Part shown: positions 41,068 through 53,600 of the stretch, piece after piece
Layout: each line of letters begins with the position of its first letter
How positions within the stretch are numbered: position 1 is the stretch's first letter
Assembly (NCBI RefSeq): GCF_023856365.1
Contig: NC_064544.1
Span: 24,466,399-24,530,398 of the forward strand
Source: Brienomyrus brachyistius
Taxonomy: Eukaryota > Chordata > Actinopteri > Osteoglossiformes > Mormyridae
DNA length: 64,000 nucleotides
Direction: 5' to 3'
The notes under the pieces: model-generated
Told to the model about the DNA's origin: nothing
Databases searched by the model: none
What the model saw: only the letters and a program-made list of their open reading frames with translations
Position numbers and translations under genes: made by a program

Positions 41068-41262
41068 CAGGGGTGCCCAACTCCAGTCCGGGAGGGCCAG
41101 AGCCCTGCACATTTTTTGGTTTCCCCTCATTTCACACACCTGGTTCAACTCCTTGTGCTAATTACCACACAGCTTTTGAGCTGAATCATTTATGGTGGAA
41201 CAGGGAAAGAACTAAGCTACAAATGGCTCCGCCCCCCCAGAACTGGAGTTGGGCACCACTGG
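41068..41262. mobile_element. hAT-type MITE with GTTTAAGG duplication
   Basis: The TIRs CAGGGGTGCCCAACTCCAGT and ACTGGAGTTGGGCACCACTG match except at one base. GTTTAAGG precedes the left end (41060-41067) and follows the right end (41263-41270, allowing one extra G). The interior (CTCATTTCACACACCTGGTTCAACTCC) is the familiar fish hAT MITE. No protein. Confidence 0.9.
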
Positions 41263-41270
41263 GTTTAAGG

Positions 41271-42879
41271 GATGAATAGCAACAAATTAAAATGTTAAAT
41301 GTGGCAATACATAAGGCTTAGTTTTTTTTCAGTATTCTTCAATGTAATATATAGAAGAGACAACATAGCACCACATCTGGCATTATATGAATAGTAGGTT
41401 GTCTGTTCCCAATAATCCTGCTTGCTTGGCATCAGTATCTCTGTAGCTGTGTATGTTCGTATTGCTATAGGAAGCTCTTTGTTTGAGCCCCATCCCCCAT
41501 CACTGAACATCCAAAATACGAATCCACAACCATAGATGGAATTAAATATCCACCCACTTCGAAAACAAGAATAATCAAGTTACTGGTGAAATGCCCCATT
41601 TTATTCTGTCTTCCTGTGCGTGAGCTGCACGGCACGCAGCTGAACAGTCAAGAGCTCTTGTTATATTTATACCCATAGACAATGTATCCAAAGCCTTCTG
41701 GGATTGGGGCCATGCTGTAGCTAAGTAACAGCGGAACATATAGCTGAATATTGCAGTACTATGCGCTGGGTGTTATGTGGCATCCATTGCTTTGATTATA
41801 TTTCAATCCTTTGTATCCCTCACATTATTCCTGCTTATTTTCTCTCTATTTAGGAGGGATCCAGGAACCTAGAGAGTGACTTACACAGGTTGATCGTTGT
41901 TCCTTCACTTGCTCCGTTCAATGATTCATGAAGCTGGATACTGACAGGGGCAATTATGGTTTAGTATCATGTTCAATGGTGAAAGAGGATCCAAACTGAC
42001 AATGTTCGTGTCAAACGTTTAAGTGCTTTACACCAGTCCACATTGCAATATCACTAAATGCAGCTTTATAAAATAACAGTTTGTCATCAGATTGAAGGAT
42101 TCCAAAAAAGAGGCTGGGAACACATTTAAGAATTATCAGTAGACTACATGTGACAAAGTGACAGATTGCTATTAAGGAAAGGAGATGCTGGGGGTGTCAA
42201 TACTGTGATAGATGCATTTATGTAAGATGAGCACCAGTGAGAAGAACAGAGCCTTGCTGGCTGGAAAACGCTCAGCATCCTCCACATCCTGCATGGCATG
42301 GCTGCCTGTGCACCATCAAAATATCTCAGCCATCAGATCCAACACTAAAGATCCAAAGCCTAAAACATCTGTTGCTGTTTAAGGAAATGTATATCTTGAA
42401 ATATTTACCTTCCTGTTAACTGGAGGACCATAAAATTGTTGTGTTTGCACAAGAAGAGTCGAGCATTCGATAGAAAAACAGCATCAGATGTTGACTCATA
42501 ATAACAATTCTGCTTCAATAGTGATACAAAACAAAAACATCAGACTGAGGTCAGTCATCTGTCAGTTTAAAGATGCTGATAAGCACACAAAGTGCGCAAA
42601 GTTACCAGGAACAACCCTGTCTTCCACAAAGCCTTAAAATGTTTGTTACGTCACAGTCTCAGAGCAGTTCCCCGCTTAATGTGCATCTGTTCCCAGTCAC
42701 CAGCCGTGATCACATGGGTATATCCCACACCATCTGTACTTTGTGTTGTTCAGAACTGTGAAATAAAGTCAACTTAAATGCTAAAGAAAGCACTGATTTG
42801 ACCTCAAACTTTTTGATTTGCATCCCGATGGAGGTCTATCGTGTTCCACAAACTTTTGAATATTATAGACTATATAAAA
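41271..42879. other. No gene recognised
   Basis: Unique-looking DNA. The frame around 42573-42777 has no known motif. Confidence 0.35.
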
Positions 42880-42881
42880 TA

Positions 42882-42998
42882 CAGCTGCGGAAAAAATTAG
42901 AGACCACAGCAGAATTTTTTGTTTCACTCAATTCTCAGTTTTATGGGTGTGAATGCAGATTCATTAAAAATATGGTCTCTTAATTTTTTCCATGCCTG
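42882..42998. mobile_element. Short TIR element (mariner-type MITE)
   Basis: CAGCTGCGGAAAAAATTAGAGACCA at the left and TGGTCTCTTAATTTTTTCCATGCCTG at the right form inverted repeats; the element is 117 bp and preceded by TA. In fish this TIR (canonical CAGCTCCGGAAAAAATTAAGAGACCACT) is common and probably Tc1/mariner. Confidence 0.75.
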
Positions 42999-43376
42999 TG
43001 TATTTTTTGGGGGGGATTTTTGTGCATGGTGGTTTACATTAGGTATATACTACATAATATGGAACATCACTTGTTTTTAGCCTTCATAATGTTGTTCAAT
43101 TATGGAGAAGAATTTCAGAATTCATGAACACGTTTAGAAGTTTGATAGAACTTATCAGAATATATGTATTCCATTGTTTCCTCTAAACTATAATGTAGAT
43201 TTGTGGTGAAACGCTCTTATGTGAATGTAGAACAAAACATAGCCATACAAGAGAGTCAGAAATCTTTAAGTCTGCCTCAGTGTACTCGCAGATATCACAC
43301 CTGTTAATCCAACAGAAACACAAAACGGGTCCTCATACAGTATGTATGTATTTGTGTGAAATTTTAATTTCCAGAT

Positions 43377-43421
43377 GGAGGGAGGGAGGGAGGGAGGAAG
43401 GGAGAGAGAGAGAGAGAGAGA
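43377..43421. repeat. (GGGA)n/(GA)n microsatellite
   Basis: About six GGAG units are followed by nine GA units. Simple repeat. Confidence 0.97.
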
Positions 43422-43424
43422 TGT

Positions 43425-45330
43425 TTTCCTTACCTTGACTGACGTTGTCAGTATAAACAGTGATGGCTGCTGAGCTTGATCTAAATGAACTGACTAATAT
43501 ATATATATTTTTTTTAAAGTTTACAGTATCAACTCTGACAGGCGTGCTTGTTCATTTTAAACTCTCTTTTATTACTAGATAACTTCATCAAGTATTATCC
43601 AAATGTGACTATGTTGAGATGAAATCTATATAAAATAAAACTGAAAACAGAGGATTCAAGAAAGTATTTTGACATGTGATAGGTAAGCTTATGCATTTTT
43701 ATATTATATACTGCATGTTCAGTATTTTAAAATTCAATATTAGGCAATGGCGCAGTGATTACTCTTGGTCTCATGCTGGTCTAAATACATTCATGGTCGT
43801 AGTCAAGTGATCTAATTTTTGGAGATGTGGTGTGTTTCCTGTACCAAACAATTACTGTACTAAGTGCAAATAAGTAGACCAAAGGGCTTTTTTTGAAAAG
43901 TATAATGTAAATAATTTGAATATTTAGACAGGTATGACTGTATATACATATATTACTCAAATGCTACATATTTTTGATGCACCATCTGTTGGTTGTTAAG
44001 AAATGCCACACGAAACCAATCTCGTTTTCTGAAACATTTCCTTTCCATATGCCTTCAACAACTGGTGTGGTTTTCAAGAGAACATTGGAGTCAGTTTCGC
44101 TGACATGGGTTTCTTGTGTTTAATGTCTGTTGATTGTACACAGTCACTCCAGCTGGGGTACCAGACTTTAGTCTACACACCGAAATTGAGATGTTGGGGC
44201 TATTTTGTTTGTTTTGTAGGTCAAAAAAAAAAAAAAACGTTATCAAAACAGAAGCATGCATGCAATGCTAAGAGACTAACGAAAATCCCAGCTTCAGCTT
44301 GGCAAAGTCAATTACCTCTGCAGTAATTGGAAACTCAGTGAAGGGTTATTCTCAGGAAATCAAAAATTATCCAGGAGACATATTCTAAGAGAACAGAAGG
44401 AAAAAAAAAATTGACGATAAAAATAAATATATGACAGATGTCCCAGCCATCATATTCCTTTACTGTCCATAAGCTGTCATGAATTTCTTGTCTATATGAA
44501 CATATATAAAGTGAAAATGTAAAAAAGAAAAACGTTGAAAAGCTTCTTATAGTTATTATACATAACATTGAGAATGCAAATTTAACATAATGTCTGTCCT
44601 TTGTAAAGAAAAGTTCCTTTCAAACATGATCTGCTTCAGCTGACCATGCAAAGAAGGCCGTAAGGCTCTGATCCCCATAAAACTAGAAAATTAAATCTCT
44701 GGCAAAACAACACATTTGTAACCATGGAGCTTCACTGTAGGCTCAAGTCGGCCACCACAGCTTGATGGATTCAGTTGCAAATTAGCAGCGACACACTGGG
44801 ACTACAGTATTTTATTTTTTTATTTCTTTTTCTAATCTGAATGCTTGTTTACCTAAGGGACTGTTTCTGGAAATGGGCCAACCCATGTCATGATATTTAT
44901 ACTTCCCATACTGTCATAAATACTGCAGGGACCTCCATAAATCATATCCATAAAAGCCAATATGTAAAACAGGGCACCATAAGGGGTGACGAATCCTTAC
45001 TGGGGCCATCTTGTAGAATGTTTCATTGAATAAGTGAATTACACGTAACTTGTTTCTACATGGATCCTTTAATAAACTACACAGTGTGTCATTATTATGT
45101 TATTGATGTGGGTGTAATTTAATTTACACTTAATACTGAATAGTTTATGCTCACTAGAAAGTATTGAAAATAGTAGCAACATTATTATTATTATTATTCA
45201 CTTAGCCATTTTTCAAACAGTAGATGCTGATTTTTCTTTATTTATTTCCTACCATTATTCCATAATTTGCTTTATGTATAAGTACAGCTGTTGTGATGAA
45301 TCAATGCAAAAAACTCTTTGATTTCATCCA
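43425..45330. other. No gene recognised
   Basis: AT-rich unique DNA. Short A runs at 44224-44237 and ATT units at 45181-45198. No frames with motifs. Confidence 0.35.
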
Positions 45331-45334
45331 TGTT

Positions 45335-45580
45335 CTAATGGTTTATGCTGGTCTGGGTCACAAGGGGGGCTTAAGCCAGTTCATCACAGGGCACTGACAT
45401 GTAATAATGCACCACAGGTATTTCTGAGTCACCAAAGAGCTGAGTCTTTAGACTGCGAGGGGAATCTGCAGAGGGAGCATGTGCACTGCACACAAACAGA
45501 AGGTGCTGTGAAGGCGCCATTTTAACCCCTGGCCTGGAGGTGTGTGGTTACTGGGTTTCCTGCTGAGCCACACTCATTCA
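45335..45580 (-). repeat. Old L2-type LINE/SINE fragment
   Basis: GCTGGTCTGGGTCACAAGGGGGGCTTAAGCC, CACAGGGCACTGACATG, TTTCTGAGTCACCAAAG and TCTTTAGACTGCGAGGGGAATCTGCAGAGGGAGCATGTG follow in order the fish L2-type 3' sequence read in reverse (GGGTCACGGGGG, GCAGGGCGCA, TAGAGTCACCAATT, TTTGGACTGTGGGAGGAAACC). Strongly diverged, so old. Confidence 0.55.
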
Positions 45581-46227
45581 GAGTCTGTCACACTTTGTCA
45601 TTTTAATGGTTGCCATGCATACTAATATATTGTCTTTTTTTCCCCTTGTCCAAAAGTATATGACAGATGGTTTAGCACAAAAAACAAAAATGGAACAAGA
45701 AAGCAATAAACAGGTGCTTTCAATCGCAAGGCTGATGATTTCAGTTATCTGAAAATATCACGACTTTTGCAGTTCTTTTTTTTAAGTAATTCTTGTTTTA
45801 AGGTGCACTTATTTAATCGAAGCAATATCTATTTTATATAATAGTTTTATAATATACGCATGTGTTCTAACGCCATTTATGGCGGGTATTCAAGCAGACT
45901 GAAAGTGGAATAACATTACCCATAGTATAGATTAGCTGGAGCAGGACTGGCACTCATATTCCTCTTTGGCACTTGCCTTCTTAATCCTGGCAGAGGCAGT
46001 CGACTGAGAATTGCAGCTTCCCTTCCCTGGCATTAGCCTGTCCATCGACCATACCGACCAGCTCGCTACCGCCTACACCTGCTTTAATTTACAAACCATA
46101 TGCTGCCGATGCAGCTAGTGGAACTTGAAGCCACCACTTATAAATAAATCATCGTGCTTTTTTTCCTGGTGGCTATCACAAAGCATCGCTCATGTTTAAT
46201 CTGTGGTAAAATGTGTTTAGCCCAGTA

Positions 46228-46262
46228 GTGTGTGCGTGTGTGTGTGCGTGTGTGTGTGAAAT
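46228..46262. repeat. (GT)n with GC interruptions
   Basis: GTGTGTGCGTGTGTGTGTGCGTGTGTGTGTG. Simple repeat. Confidence 0.9.
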
Positions 46263-46363
46263 TCCCTAGATGGATGTTTCTACTGTCCGTGATAATTTTA
46301 TCCATGTAGGGCAAGTTTGGCAAAAACAAACAATTCAATAATTAATTAAACAAAGAAACAAAC

Positions 46364-46457
<94 letters not shown>
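46364..46457. repeat. (TAGA)n microsatellite
   Basis: About 23 uninterrupted GATA-type tetranucleotides. Likely to vary in length between individuals. Confidence 0.98.
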
Positions 46458-46924
46458 TCATGTATTACATATCAGGATAGTTTGCAGAAAATACATGCAG
46501 TGACAGTGTGATTCTGTATTAGAATTGCACTAGCTGAGGCATATGAAAATTAACATTCCCTTTGAACTTAATCCAGTGTCAATGCAGAACAGAATTATTG
46601 TAAAGTAATACAGATAATTTAACTAATTACTAATAATTACACATGCAGTTTCTACTTTGTGCCACAACACTGTATAACAAAAAGATAGTGTTTCCCAGTT
46701 GTGTGTCTGCATTTCCCTTAGCACAAGCATTAGTAATCAGAATAAAAAAACTCTAATTATCCTGGCGAAAATTGTTTAAGGTAACTGAAGGATTCCTAAA
46801 AATGACTGCATTACAAAACTGGACTCGGCTTGTTATTCAAAAGACAGATGGTTTGTTAGGTTTGTGCTTCTTTTGTTTGTGTGAAGAACTTTTTAGAATT
46901 TAAGAAAATCATTTTTGAATAAAT

Positions 46925-48965
46925 ATGAGATGAGAACATAGTCCTCAAAAGACCGTGACCTGTGCCTGGTGGAGGGGTTTACATGCCCAAACAACCCACC
47001 ATCCATGTCATCTGGAGCTTGAACACCTCCCTTTTGCCATGCAGGTCTGTGGGGAGAGGCCAGGCAAACTACGATAAAAGAGGGGTGTAGGAACCAGGCT
47101 AGACATGGGGCATCTACCTCCCAATATTTAATATGGCTTCGTTCATCCCTCTCTAATAAATAGACCTTTGTGTTTAAATTATTAAGCTGTGTCCTCCCTA
47201 ATATCAAATTCTCTCCTTTAGCCTTGGATTCGACGCAAGCATAACAAATGGTAGCAAGAGGAATACCTGTGCTCTACTTGGAGCCACACCTGGAGGCTGC
47301 TTTTCGCTGGTGAGCACATGGTTTCTAAGCCACCAATGTAATCCAGCCAGGCTGTGAACTGAAGGTATTTACATGAAGCCATACTGTGGACTCAGCGCCC
47401 ACAAGATAAGAGGTTGGGTCAGGGCACTGGCATTTTGGCATCGGCAAACACACTGGCTTCAGGGATGTGGAGTGTCGGAGGGGAAGTAGCCTGACCTGGT
47501 GCGGAAGATAAGAAATTAGGCATTAGGTATTACATACAGGCAACCTTAGCAGAGGAAAAAGCTATGCATGGGACGAGGTAATGGGGGACAAAAGGAGAGT
47601 CCATCTGGTGTGTCCAAAGATGGTTTGCCAAATTCTTTAAGGTAACCAGCCAGAGGGGCACATTAGGCTGTGTTCACTGGCGGGGGGGGGGGGGGGGTGT
47701 CTGAGTGATGGAAAGGTCACCTTGAGGAGCTCTTTAACCTGACGGGCATGCTCTCGCATCAGGAGGCAATTCTAGAAACTTTGAGAGGATGAGAGTCTGT
47801 TACTGCAGTTGAAGTTTCTGTAGTGGGCAGAGGTGTCTGCAGGGGAAAAAACTTGTTGAATGTGTTGGGTATTGTTGGGGTAACGTGGTTGGGCACTTTG
47901 ATGCAGAAAGCTACTGGAGAGGAAATAACTGTATGATGATCAAACCTGAAACTGACGAGGAACAATGCAGATTCCAGTCTGGTTGTGGAGCCGTGGATCA
48001 GCTCATCCACTAGTGTGAAGATTTATGAGAATATGCTAACACTGACTACATGTGCTTAATGGACTGGAGACGGCGCATTCATACTCTGGCACCTACTGTA
48101 CTGTGGGAGCTGCTGCAGGAGTATGGTGATGGTGTACCTGAGCTGTTACTGCGTTCCATTTGATCCCTATCTCAATGCGGTGTCCACATCCTTGGCATAA
48201 GCCTGAAGGTGTTTAGAGTGGGTGTTGACAAGGATAAGTCTTGTCTCCTTAACTGTTTATGATTTTCATGAGCAAGACAATAAGGTGAAGTTCTTGTTGG
48301 AAAAGCATCTGGACTGGGGAGCTTGAAATGACATTACTCATATTTGCAATTGATGTAGTCCTTTTGGGCTCATCTGGCTCAGACCCGGAATCTCTGACTG
48401 ATATTTTATGCCATGTGTGAAGCGGAAGATGAGATGAGAATTACTTAGTGAATGAGTTGACCTTGGGATTTTATTCACAAATGATAGTGAGAGCAAACGT
48501 GAGATTGACAGCTGGATTGGTTCAGTGACTGCAGGCACTCAGGAGGTAAAACTGGAGTTATGGTGTAAGATGAGACTTGCAGTTTACTAGTTAATCCTTA
48601 CCTATGGTAATGAATGAAAGGATTAAGTCATGTGTAGTAGTGACCATAGTGAGGTTTCTCTGCAGAATTGCTGGTCTCATTCTCTCCGATTGGGTGAGGA
48701 GATAAAGATGGACCTCAAAATAGGGAGCCAACTGTGACGGTCGGGCATCTTATAAGGATGCCACCTGCATGGCACCAGGAAACATTGGAGAGTTTATATT
48801 TCTTACATGACTTGGAAACTCCAATAACATGGTGGAGTCGAAAGCCCTTGAAAAACAGGTCTAGTCTGATCTGCTGGGCATGCTGCCACCAAGACCCTCA
48901 TCAGGATCAGTGGCTGGAAAATGAGAAAACAGAACAGAACGAGACTTTAAGATACTTGTCTGGTT
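46925..48965 (+). mobile_element. Decayed LINE (Rex-like non-LTR retrotransposon)
   Basis: The untranslated leader with GTGCCTGGTGGAGGGGTTTACATG and GTCTGTGGGGAGAGGCCAGG is followed by the endonuclease start (GGGATGTGGAGTGTCGGAGGGGAAGTAGCCTGACCTGGTGCGG, about 47463). Reverse-transcriptase pieces include QCRFQSGCGAVDQL (47967) and VLWELLQEYGDGVPELLLRSI (48100-48165). The C-terminal GHLIRMPP lies at about 48740 and LLGMLPPRPS near 48875. Stops and frameshifts are frequent and much of the ORF is deleted. Clade not assigned with certainty. Confidence 0.75.
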
Positions 48966-48969
48966 CACT

Positions 48970-50298
48970 GGCAAATCTTTCTGAACTGTGCACTGTCTTT
49001 CCTATCCAAAAGCCTCTCATTACAAAGCAATAATTTTCCTAGTCCTCTACCAGCAGCTCGGTTACCTGCTCGAAATAAGGAACTCTAGAAAGGGATGTAT
49101 GGTTGGGACGTGGTTACGGTCACTCTGTCAGACAGGGTCACAGCACTTTATAGCAACTGAGATGGTGAGCTCATAAAACAGAAGTACTTGTACCAGTCTT
49201 CAGCAGGGTTCAGATGTGAGAAAATGAGAATGACATCCATTTTGGAACTTTCCAGGGATGTTGCACGGAAGGAACTCAAATGACCTGCAAAACGTTAAGA
49301 GAAGCTAAGAGAAGGGGACATTATGGGTTAGAAATCGCAGACTAAGCAAAGACCGCATATTTTATTGACCTACATTTCTTGTTCAAAGGTGACATTTCAC
49401 TGTGCCTGTCCGAAATGGTGCCAGGGATACACATCACACATTTTGTAAAAGGGGATAACCCATCACCTTCCACATAAGATGACTGTGTAAGCAAATGAGA
49501 CGACACAATAATAAAACTCAGATTCCAAGAATCCCACTTGGTACTAGTATCTCTGAAGTTACGTGTGAGATTACAGCACTGCTCTAGCACCATTTAATGC
49601 TTCACTTGTTAATGGTTACTGGCTAAAAATCCTTAACACAAATACCTTTGAAAGGGTGAATGAAGACCCTGGTGCATGGATCCATGGATTCGGCAGTTTA
49701 GTGCCATGTTACAGCAATTTCTAATTGCATCAAATTTGAAAGGAAAAAATCCAGAAGGCAGATACCAGCAGTAATCCTTTAACTATGTTCATTAAAAATG
49801 CATCGTCACACATCCTGGCAGCGAATTGTCTTTTTTCCGTTCTCCTGGCTAAAAAACTCTCATCTGCACTACATCAAAACGAATGGTACAAACCGCCTGT
49901 GTTGTCTGCTCTCAAACTACAAAGCTTTCCCTGGTTTCCCAAAGGGTATGACTCCCTTTTAACTCAGCACCGTTGAAAGAAAAAAAGAAGGGAAAATGAA
50001 AAGCTGGGTTTGCTGTGCTTGTTTTTATTCCTGGGTCAGACTTTAGAAGCGGATGGGCTGCATGCGAGCCTGTCTCCCAGGGTGAGGTCTGCATCCGCGA
50101 AGATGGCAGCTGACAACAGGCCTTACATCTATATGAAAGCCTCGCTCCACTCAGCACATTACATCAGATAACATGCTAATTTCCACCTAATTCCCAATCA
50201 GGCCTCATAATTACAGCTGACTTGCTTTCTAAAGTGTATCATAATGTTGCTAAATTGGTTAAAGAGCAGTGGATGATGCACAGATGAAATAAGGCAGA
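48970..50298. other. No gene; candidate conserved stretch near 49990-50235
   Basis: Unique-looking DNA. The end part contains ACATCAGATAACATGCTAATTTCCACCTAATTCCCAATCAGGCCTCATAATTACAGCTGAC, dense in homeodomain and GATA-like cores, and lacks repeats. Confidence 0.35.
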
Positions 50299-50309
50299 AT
50301 GATATTCAG

Positions 50310-50680
50310 GGAGGAATACACACACACACACACACGCATTCACACATGTCGGGTAAACATATCTGTATGGGAACCGCTCATTCATTTCTATGGGAAAAAT
50401 GCTAACGCTAACTATCACATAACCATAGATAACCAAGCAAAATATAAGAGGTTTTGCATGTTTAGTTTTTTCATTGAAGTCACAGATTTTTATTAAATTG
50501 AGTTTTCCTTTATTGGGAAACTGGTCCCCATAAGGGAAAAAAAAACGGGCATTCATCACATTGTGGGGACATTGTGTCCCCATAACGTGAGGTATACCCA
50601 CTTGCCCACACACACACTCACACACACACACACACACGCACACACACACATGCGCAATCACACACACAGAAGTTGGGGCT
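50310..50680 (+). repeat. CA/GT-linked repeat, copy 5
   Basis: CA runs flank both ends (50318-50334 and 50605-50650). Between them are GGGAACCGCTCATTCATTTCTATGGGAAAAATGCTAACGC, AACCAAGCAAAATATAAGAGG, GAAGTCACAGATTTTTATTAAATTGAG and TTCATCACATTGTGGGGACATTGTGTCCCC. This is the most complete copy in the window. The 142-codon minus frame is non-functional. Confidence 0.85.
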
Positions 50681-50689
50681 TTTCTTTTT

Positions 50690-53600
50690 CTTTCAAATAA
50701 TTTCCTTTATTCACCAATAAAGATAACTTTATATTAAAATTAGAATTTTAAAAATGAATAAATTAGAAATTAGAATAATTATATCACTGAAAGGATTGCT
50801 TTCCAAAGTGTTTCTTCCCCCACTGTATATATTTCATTTCCCAGAAAGAAAATGTATTTTGTATAAATGTCAAGTGTTGTTTAAATACTCCATCATATTT
50901 TCTATTAATACCTAGATTATTAAAAAGCTTTGCTGTGATATTCTCCCCAGTAATGAGTAATGACTTGGGAAAGGTAATTTAACTCAACAGACCCAGCTGT
51001 TACACAGTATATTTGTGAAAATGAGTGCCAGGTATAGTTTGCTGTCCTGAAGCAGCGTCCTTCTTCCCTGAGGCATGGGTTTTAGTGGATGTCAGTTCCC
51101 ATGATGCTTCAAAAGGAGCTTGATTCCAAGTCACGTAACTTTTGGTTTGCAGTGCTGCTGAAATCGGTAGCATTTGAGCGCCTGACTGACACCACTGCTC
51201 GCTAGAAGTCGCCTCTCCACTCCTGGGCCCGGCACTGGAGCCTCCGGGCTCTGACAGCCAGTCACACACAATAAGTCCTCGCTCTTGGCATGAGGGAAGA
51301 GCACACTTTCGTCATAATTTTCTTCACTTCTCTTCTCTTTCTTGCCCTGAAATGCAAATTGGGAGCATGTCAGTTATTAAAGCAGTAAACCTTATATGTA
51401 TGAAATGATGTTTAAAAGTCTTTTTCCAGTTTTGCTAAATGTTGAGTTCTTTGAGAATGATATCAGAGAATATGAAACTCTTTACTCAGAGACTTAATAA
51501 AAAAAGATCCTTTTTCTAAAGATTTTTCATGTATGGTACAATTTTAACCATTCACACTCGTATATTCTTTGGTTAAAATCAGTTATCAGTGCACTAAGTG
51601 GTGGAAATGCATGAAGAATCAGCACCCCAGGGCCCTGCGTAGGAAACCCCAAGCCACTAGTTAAAATTCCACACATGAGGCTTCACAGCTGATGTTTGTT
51701 TTTCATGACATATATAACAGCATATTGACATAAATGCAAACCATTTATATACAGGCAACAGACAGGAGCAAAACATATGACCATGATTCCAAAATTTTAT
51801 ACATAAACAGTATAAACAAATGCAAAAAAGTGTTGCAATGATAAACTCAGCAACCTTTTTATTGTTACATAGTCTAGTTTCAGTACTTGTGTTTCGCCAT
51901 TTTATTTTTTTTAAGAGCCACTTCAGCATTTTCAGTAAATGACAGGCTTTTATAACAATCTTGTCTCTTTACACACGAACATGGTCTGCATCCTAGAGAC
52001 AGGGCGCCGGATCTTAGTCTAGCTGCTACATGCAGGCAGCTCATTATGGGAGAGCTGCAGGAATATAGACCACTGCCTCCACCCTTCTTAGCTGTTTGCA
52101 CCTCTGTCCGATTTGTACTTCGCCATCTGTATTACATTGATGATGTCATTTTGAATTTAAGTTTTGGCTTTTAAATTGTGTTGGGCTGGATATCTCACCT
52201 GCAGCAGACAGCTTCGAGAGGGAGGGGGTACAGTAAGGGCTGGATCTGAGTTTTTGAATTTGTATTGGGTGGTGGCATGGTGGAAGGGCGATGACTTCCT
52301 AAAAATCAATGCAATTACCAGATATCCCTCTATCCGGTTGGAAAACAGTCAGTCAGTACTGTCACGTTTATTATCAATTAGCGATTATGGACAGAAATTC
52401 TTATTTTATGTGGCACCAAGACGAGAGTTTGCTGATCAGTGTGAAATGTGCCACAACAATTTCAGTATGTATCTTTCTTGTTGGCACTGTCAGCTTATGG
52501 GTCCAAATAAGCATGTGAGAATGTCCTTGACACATGACATCACTGAGCAAGCATAATGAGGGTTGGGGCAGCGGTGCTCAGCATAGTGAGAGAACATGGC
52601 AGGGAGGGTTTCTATGGTAATTATTCCTCAGTCTCTCTGTGTCACATGCTGCCTCCAGCAAACCTTAAGGCCAAACCACAGTTTAAATTGAGATTTGTTG
52701 TTGTTTTTTTATCACTCTTGCATGGCACAAATCAACCAATTTAAACTAAGGAAATGTATCCCATCTTGCATCCTAATTAGGGAGAGATGAACCGAGAACT
52801 GAATTTGAATGGAATTTATTACATTCTCACGAGGAAGGTAATTTATTCCATGTGTCCATTGTTATTTTTTTGTTAGATTTCTTGCTGCCTAAAGGAAATC
52901 CCTGGCTCTCAGCAGTCGTGTCGCTAGCTGAAATCATTCTCCATTTGGTGCTGTTACAAGCTCTGTTTTATATTGTACAGGTGCTGCCTGGTCTGCACAC
53001 TGCTCTCTCTTCCTCACTTTGACTGAATGATGATCTGCTGTTTCAATTAGCTGAAGGTACAACAGGAAAACTGTGATGAATTTGTTGCAGGTTTTTAAAT
53101 GCAACCATTATATAATTTTTGCAGAAGCAAAGCTATGAGAAATGTAATGGACTGATAAGTAAATGTTAGTCAGCACGCACACAATCCATTTGCAAGACAA
53201 TTTCCAGGAATTAAAATGAAAATTATAGGGAGAAAAGGGGGACTTTTGTGGCTGCAGCTCACCTGTTGGTGAAATTCAAAGACGCTGGAGGACCAATTCC
53301 ACAGACAGTGGAGTTTCTGACACTACTGTTGGTTTAACGGAAAAGCGACGGTTAACAGCTTCCTGCAAACAGTTTACTGCAAAATTTCCATGCATGAAGT
53401 AAAATCAGAGAGTTTCCTCTGTAGGGTAGCTGTGTGGATTTAGGCTACTTTACACATTTTAAATTACGTAAAATGGTTTTAATTCACATCAAACAAGTGA
53501 AATTATATCCCAGTGGTATGTAGCTATTAGCATACATGGAAGGAATTCCCTCTTTTTAAGAACAGTAGTTCAAAATGCTTCTTCTTTGAAGCACATTTCT

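Noticed and set aside
50239..50667. 142-codon minus-strand ORF
   Set aside because: It spans the CA-linked repeat and its CA runs (VCVCVC segments).
51000..51269. 89-codon minus-strand ORF
   Set aside because: No recognised family, no start context or splice support; ORFs of this length are expected by chance in 64 kb.
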